DNA from: an uncultured Paracoccaceae bacterium
Lineage (GTDB): Bacteria; Pseudomonadota; Alphaproteobacteria; Rhodobacterales; Rhodobacteraceae
Length of the DNA stretch: 32,005 nucleotides
NCBI GenBank assembly: GCA_947501025.1
Contig: CANMUM010000022.1
Location: 1 to 32,005 of the forward strand
Reading direction: 5' to 3'
Position 1 is the stretch's first letter; each line of letters begins with the position of its first letter. The notes under the pieces are model-generated. The model did not search any database. It had not been told where the DNA came from and saw only the letters and a list, made by a program, of their open reading frames with translations. Position numbers and translations under genes: made by a program. Below are positions 30,311 through 32,005 of the stretch, piece by piece.

Positions 30311-30636
30311 TTGGAAATGATCCAGCCAAGGTTCCTATCAATTTCTTGCTTCATTTTTAATCTTGAGCGGATGATTGCTTTGGACGTTTGGCTTGTTTTT
30401 TTAGACTTCTTGCGAAATTTTCCCTGCGCGTTCAGTTTACCATTTTCAACATATCTGCGTACGAAAGTGATCCATATTTTAATAATATTTTCGTCATCAC
30501 GAGCTACGTTAATTTTCAAAAGAAACGTCCTGAAAGCTACGGATACTTTATTAAGGCATGGAAAGTCTCTTGAACTTGGTACAGCCTTCTGTGCTAGTTT
30601 TCTCCAGAACTCTGTATTGTCCCACTTGGAAAACAA
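30286..30636 (-). CDS. Small basic protein, unknown
   Basis: 116 residues from a TTG at 30636 with AAGGA five bases upstream. It is strongly basic (RDDENIIKIWITFVRRYVEN, KFRKKSKKTSQTSKAIIRSRLKMKQEIDRN), suggesting nucleic-acid binding. A plus-strand frame over the same stretch is hydrophobic and less convincing. No family is recognised. Its end runs into the candidate oriT hairpin. Confidence 0.45.
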   Translation of the reverse strand: MFSKWDNTEFWRKLAQKAVPSSRDFPCLNKVSVAFRTFLLKINVARDDENIIKIWITFVRRYVENGKLNAQGKFRKKSKKTSQTSKAIIRSRLKMKQEIDRNLGWIISKHALYNTI

Positions 30637-30737
30637 GTTTCCTTCTTCTTATTAAATAATGATCTTTGATCATTTTTAAGTTCTTTTGCCCCTCCGATAG
30701 GTTTTTCAATTTCTGGGTAGGCTTTTAAAAACCACTT

Positions 30738-31097
30738 TTAAAAATCAAGAAGAATATATAAATTCTTATCATTGAGACGAAAATCAATTATTCTACGCTT
30801 CACTTCAATCAGCTTTAGCTTTTCAGCCTGCGCTCTAATTTTTTTAATCTCACTCGTAGTCGTATATCCTAGAGCATTTGCAATCTGCATGTTTGTTAGT
30901 CCACCAGATTGAAATGCAGCCTTTCCCGATTTTTTAAAATTTCTACGGTTTTGCTCCAATACAGTTATGAATGCACAGATTGAATGCGCTCGACACGGGC
31001 GAACACCTTTTTCATGAACTAGGTAGCTTGTAAGTTGCGTGAGATATTTTTGAAAATATCTTGATGTCGGCTCAAAGTGTATGGATGATCGGCTCAT
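30738..31097 (-). CDS. Winged-helix regulator of the IME, unknown
   Basis: 119 residues with a perfect GGAGGCGCGTT before the ATG at 31097. The C-terminal part (SGGLTNMQIANALGYTTTSEIKKIRAQAEKLKLIEVKRR) is a helix-turn-helix plus wing; the N-terminal part is helical and basic. It is the gene nearest the right att site. It could control transfer or be an initiator-like protein; no family match is recognised. Confidence 0.55.
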   Translation of the reverse strand: MSRSSIHFEPTSRYFQKYLTQLTSYLVHEKGVRPCRAHSICAFITVLEQNRRNFKKSGKAAFQSGGLTNMQIANALGYTTTSEIKKIRAQAEKLKLIEVKRRIIDFRLNDKNLYILLDF

Positions 31098-31168
31098 AAC
31101 GCGCCTCCGATCATTATTGATCGAAGTGTTAAGTTGTGATATGATTGATATACAGAATATTGAAATAT

Positions 31169-31207
31169 GCCGTCGTTATGGGTTGCAGCCCTTTCGGCGG
31201 TTTTTCT
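31169..31207 (+). terminator. Hairpin followed by T-run near the right end
   Basis: GCCG (31169-31172) pairs with CGGC (31195-31198), and an inner GGG-TTGCAG-CCC stem lies between; GGTTTTTCTTTG follows. The form is a usable plus-strand terminator. The stretch 31098-31474 otherwise contains only the att site. Confidence 0.4.
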
Positions 31208-31324
31208 TTGCCTAAGCCGCAAAATGGCCGTTTCGCCCTTTCTTGTTTCGTTCGACATATGTCCTGCGAAACTTTTCTGCTTAGTCACTGAAGACATTGA
31301 GTTATCTTTAGATTTAGATTTAAA

Positions 31325-31371
31325 TTCTAGCGCCGCGAGGCGTGGGGGTTCAAGTCCCTCCACCCGCACCA
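31325..31371 (+). other. Attachment site copy 2: tRNA-Leu 3' end
   Basis: The 47 bases are identical to 21374-21420 and cover the variable arm, T arm, acceptor and ACCA of tRNA-Leu. Upstream, the anticodon loop reads TTTAAAT (anticodon UAA) rather than TTTAGGT as in copy 1. It marks the right end of the IME; no full tRNA is present. Confidence 0.85.
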
Positions 31372-31474
31372 CCTTATTTATAAGGGTCTTTTGATGAATC
31401 GAGTAGTTAGGGATTTCCGAACAGCCCAAAGTTTCCCACAAATCGCCCAAACCCCAACCAGAGCTTTATCCGAT

Positions 31475-31639
31475 CTACGCATTTTTGTAGCTCTCTTTGT
31501 CTAATGTACGGTATTTCAACACGAGCAACTCGCCGCAAGCGTCGACCGTATCAATCAGCGCTTTGGAGCAGGCACGGTGAAATACAGATAGCACCGCGAG
31601 CATTTCGGTTTCTTTGATCGAGGATGAGCATTTACTCAT
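31475..31639 (-). CDS. Small protein, unknown
   Basis: 54 residues: MSKCSSSIKETEMLAVLSVF, then HRACSKALIDTVDACGELLVLKYRTLDKE. It starts inside the end of the next small gene (8-base overlap, GAATGAGTAA). No family is recognised. It lies beyond the second att site, so it belongs to the flanking DNA. Confidence 0.4.
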   Translation of the reverse strand: MSKCSSSIKETEMLAVLSVFHRACSKALIDTVDACGELLVLKYRTLDKESYKNA

Positions 31640-31781
31640 TCTCCTTGTTGAACTTTGCTAAATAATCAGAACGCGCCCCGAACCATCGGAAAAGCGTCTG
31701 TGTGGTTATATCACAAGCCTTGGCACTCAAATGACAGTCGAGCCGAACTCTGTCCCATTTCGCGATGTAACTTGACATCAT
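31632..31781 (-). CDS. Small HTH-like protein, unknown
   Basis: 49 residues from tandem ATG codons. YIAKWDRVRLDCHLSAKACDITTQTLFRWFGAR looks like a small helix-turn-helix (two-cysteine segment included). It overlaps the next gene, which suggests a small two-gene unit. No family is recognised and no clear ribosome site was found. Confidence 0.4.
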   Translation of the reverse strand: MMSSYIAKWDRVRLDCHLSAKACDITTQTLFRWFGARSDYLAKFNKENE

Positions 31782-31820
31782 TGGTTGAAAAGACCTAAGG
31801 CTTCATTAGGGAATATGGGT

Positions 31821-32005
31821 ATGAACACAAAATCAACAACAAAGAGCACAGCTAAAAACCAGAAGCTTTCGGCCTATCTCGGTCACATCCATTATAAGGA
31901 TGCGGCAGGCCGTGACGTTATTGCACGCGGTGCGGTTTGGTGCGAGACCCGTGCGGATTTTGACACGGCGCTTGAGGCGTATCTCAGCAAGGAAGGCGCG
32001 ACTTT
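31821..32005 (+). CDS. Flanking chromosomal protein, partial
   Basis: Open to the right edge, 61 residues seen (MNTKSTTKSTAKNQKLSAYLGHI, then AGRDVIARGAVWCETRADFDTALEAYLSK). The ATG at 31821 has AGGGA eight bases upstream; the one at 31815 is too close. GC is clearly higher than in the elements, consistent with host or another mobile segment. Not recognised. Confidence 0.5.
   Translation, partial: MNTKSTTKSTAKNQKLSAYLGHIHYKDAAGRDVIARGAVWCETRADFDTALEAYLSKEGAT

Noticed and set aside
30296-30655. Plus-strand frame of 119 codons
   Set aside because: Phe/Ser/Leu-rich reverse of a basic protein; the minus-strand frame has a ribosome site and better composition.
31094-31450. Minus-strand frame of 118 codons across the right att site
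   Set aside because: Its first part is the reverse of the tRNA-Leu end (VEGLEPPRLAALEF is a well-known artefact), and the rest spans a terminator-like hairpin. A shorter form coupled to the 31097 start cannot be fully excluded.

Overview
The window looks like the accessory end of a chromosome from a low-to-moderate GC alphaproteobacterium, probably Hyphomicrobiales or a neighbouring order. This is inferred from the RcgA/RcgR-type pair, two BrnT/BrnA modules, a DUF4055 portal and the tRNA-Leu sequence; no species can be named. Two integrated elements sit head to tail at one tRNA-Leu site. A prophage runs from beyond the left edge to the first tRNA 3'-end copy (21367-21420). A degenerate integrative mobilizable element (IME) of about 10 kb lies between that copy and a second, identical 47-bp copy (31325-31371). 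What follows to 32005 is flanking DNA, the last part clearly richer in GC.

Prophage, left arm (1-10448, minus strand): portal, large and small terminase, small unknown genes, two orphan DNA methyltransferases, a DUF1376 replication protein, a small nuclease, zinc-finger and membrane proteins, a DUF2829/Tad2-like candidate anti-defence protein and a Cro-like regulator. Most genes overlap by ATGA, GTGA or TGATG junctions. Two BrnT/BrnA toxin-antitoxin modules are inserted in the opposite orientation exactly at such junctions, and the operon strand stays open as one frame through each module.

Prophage, control region and right arm (10455-21333): a Cro/CI-type divergent pair shares operator half-sites (TTGGTTTTAWCC) with a strong promoter at 16099. 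That promoter drives the rightward recombination operon: acidic leader protein, YqaJ exonuclease, a partner with an SSB-like acidic tail, NinB, a DUF1364 protein, small genes, AlpA-like protein, integrase and a terminator. Between these controls lie lysogen cargo genes: an RcgA/RcgR-type membrane protein and hydrolase, a conserved hypothetical gene paired with an XRE-ImmA metallopeptidase, and a broken HD-hydrolase gene.

IME (21374-31371): its integrase is a pseudogene related to the prophage integrase, and its repressor has a stop at codon 5. It keeps a ColE1-type mobilization set (mobC, mobA, with mbeB-like and mbeD-like genes overlapping mobA). Its cargo is a reverse transcriptase preceded by a structured 250-bp non-coding region, which is the best candidate here for an undescribed (DRT-like) defence system, plus a secreted repeat protein bounded by two copies of the mbeD-like sequence and an inverted unknown gene between mobC and mobA.
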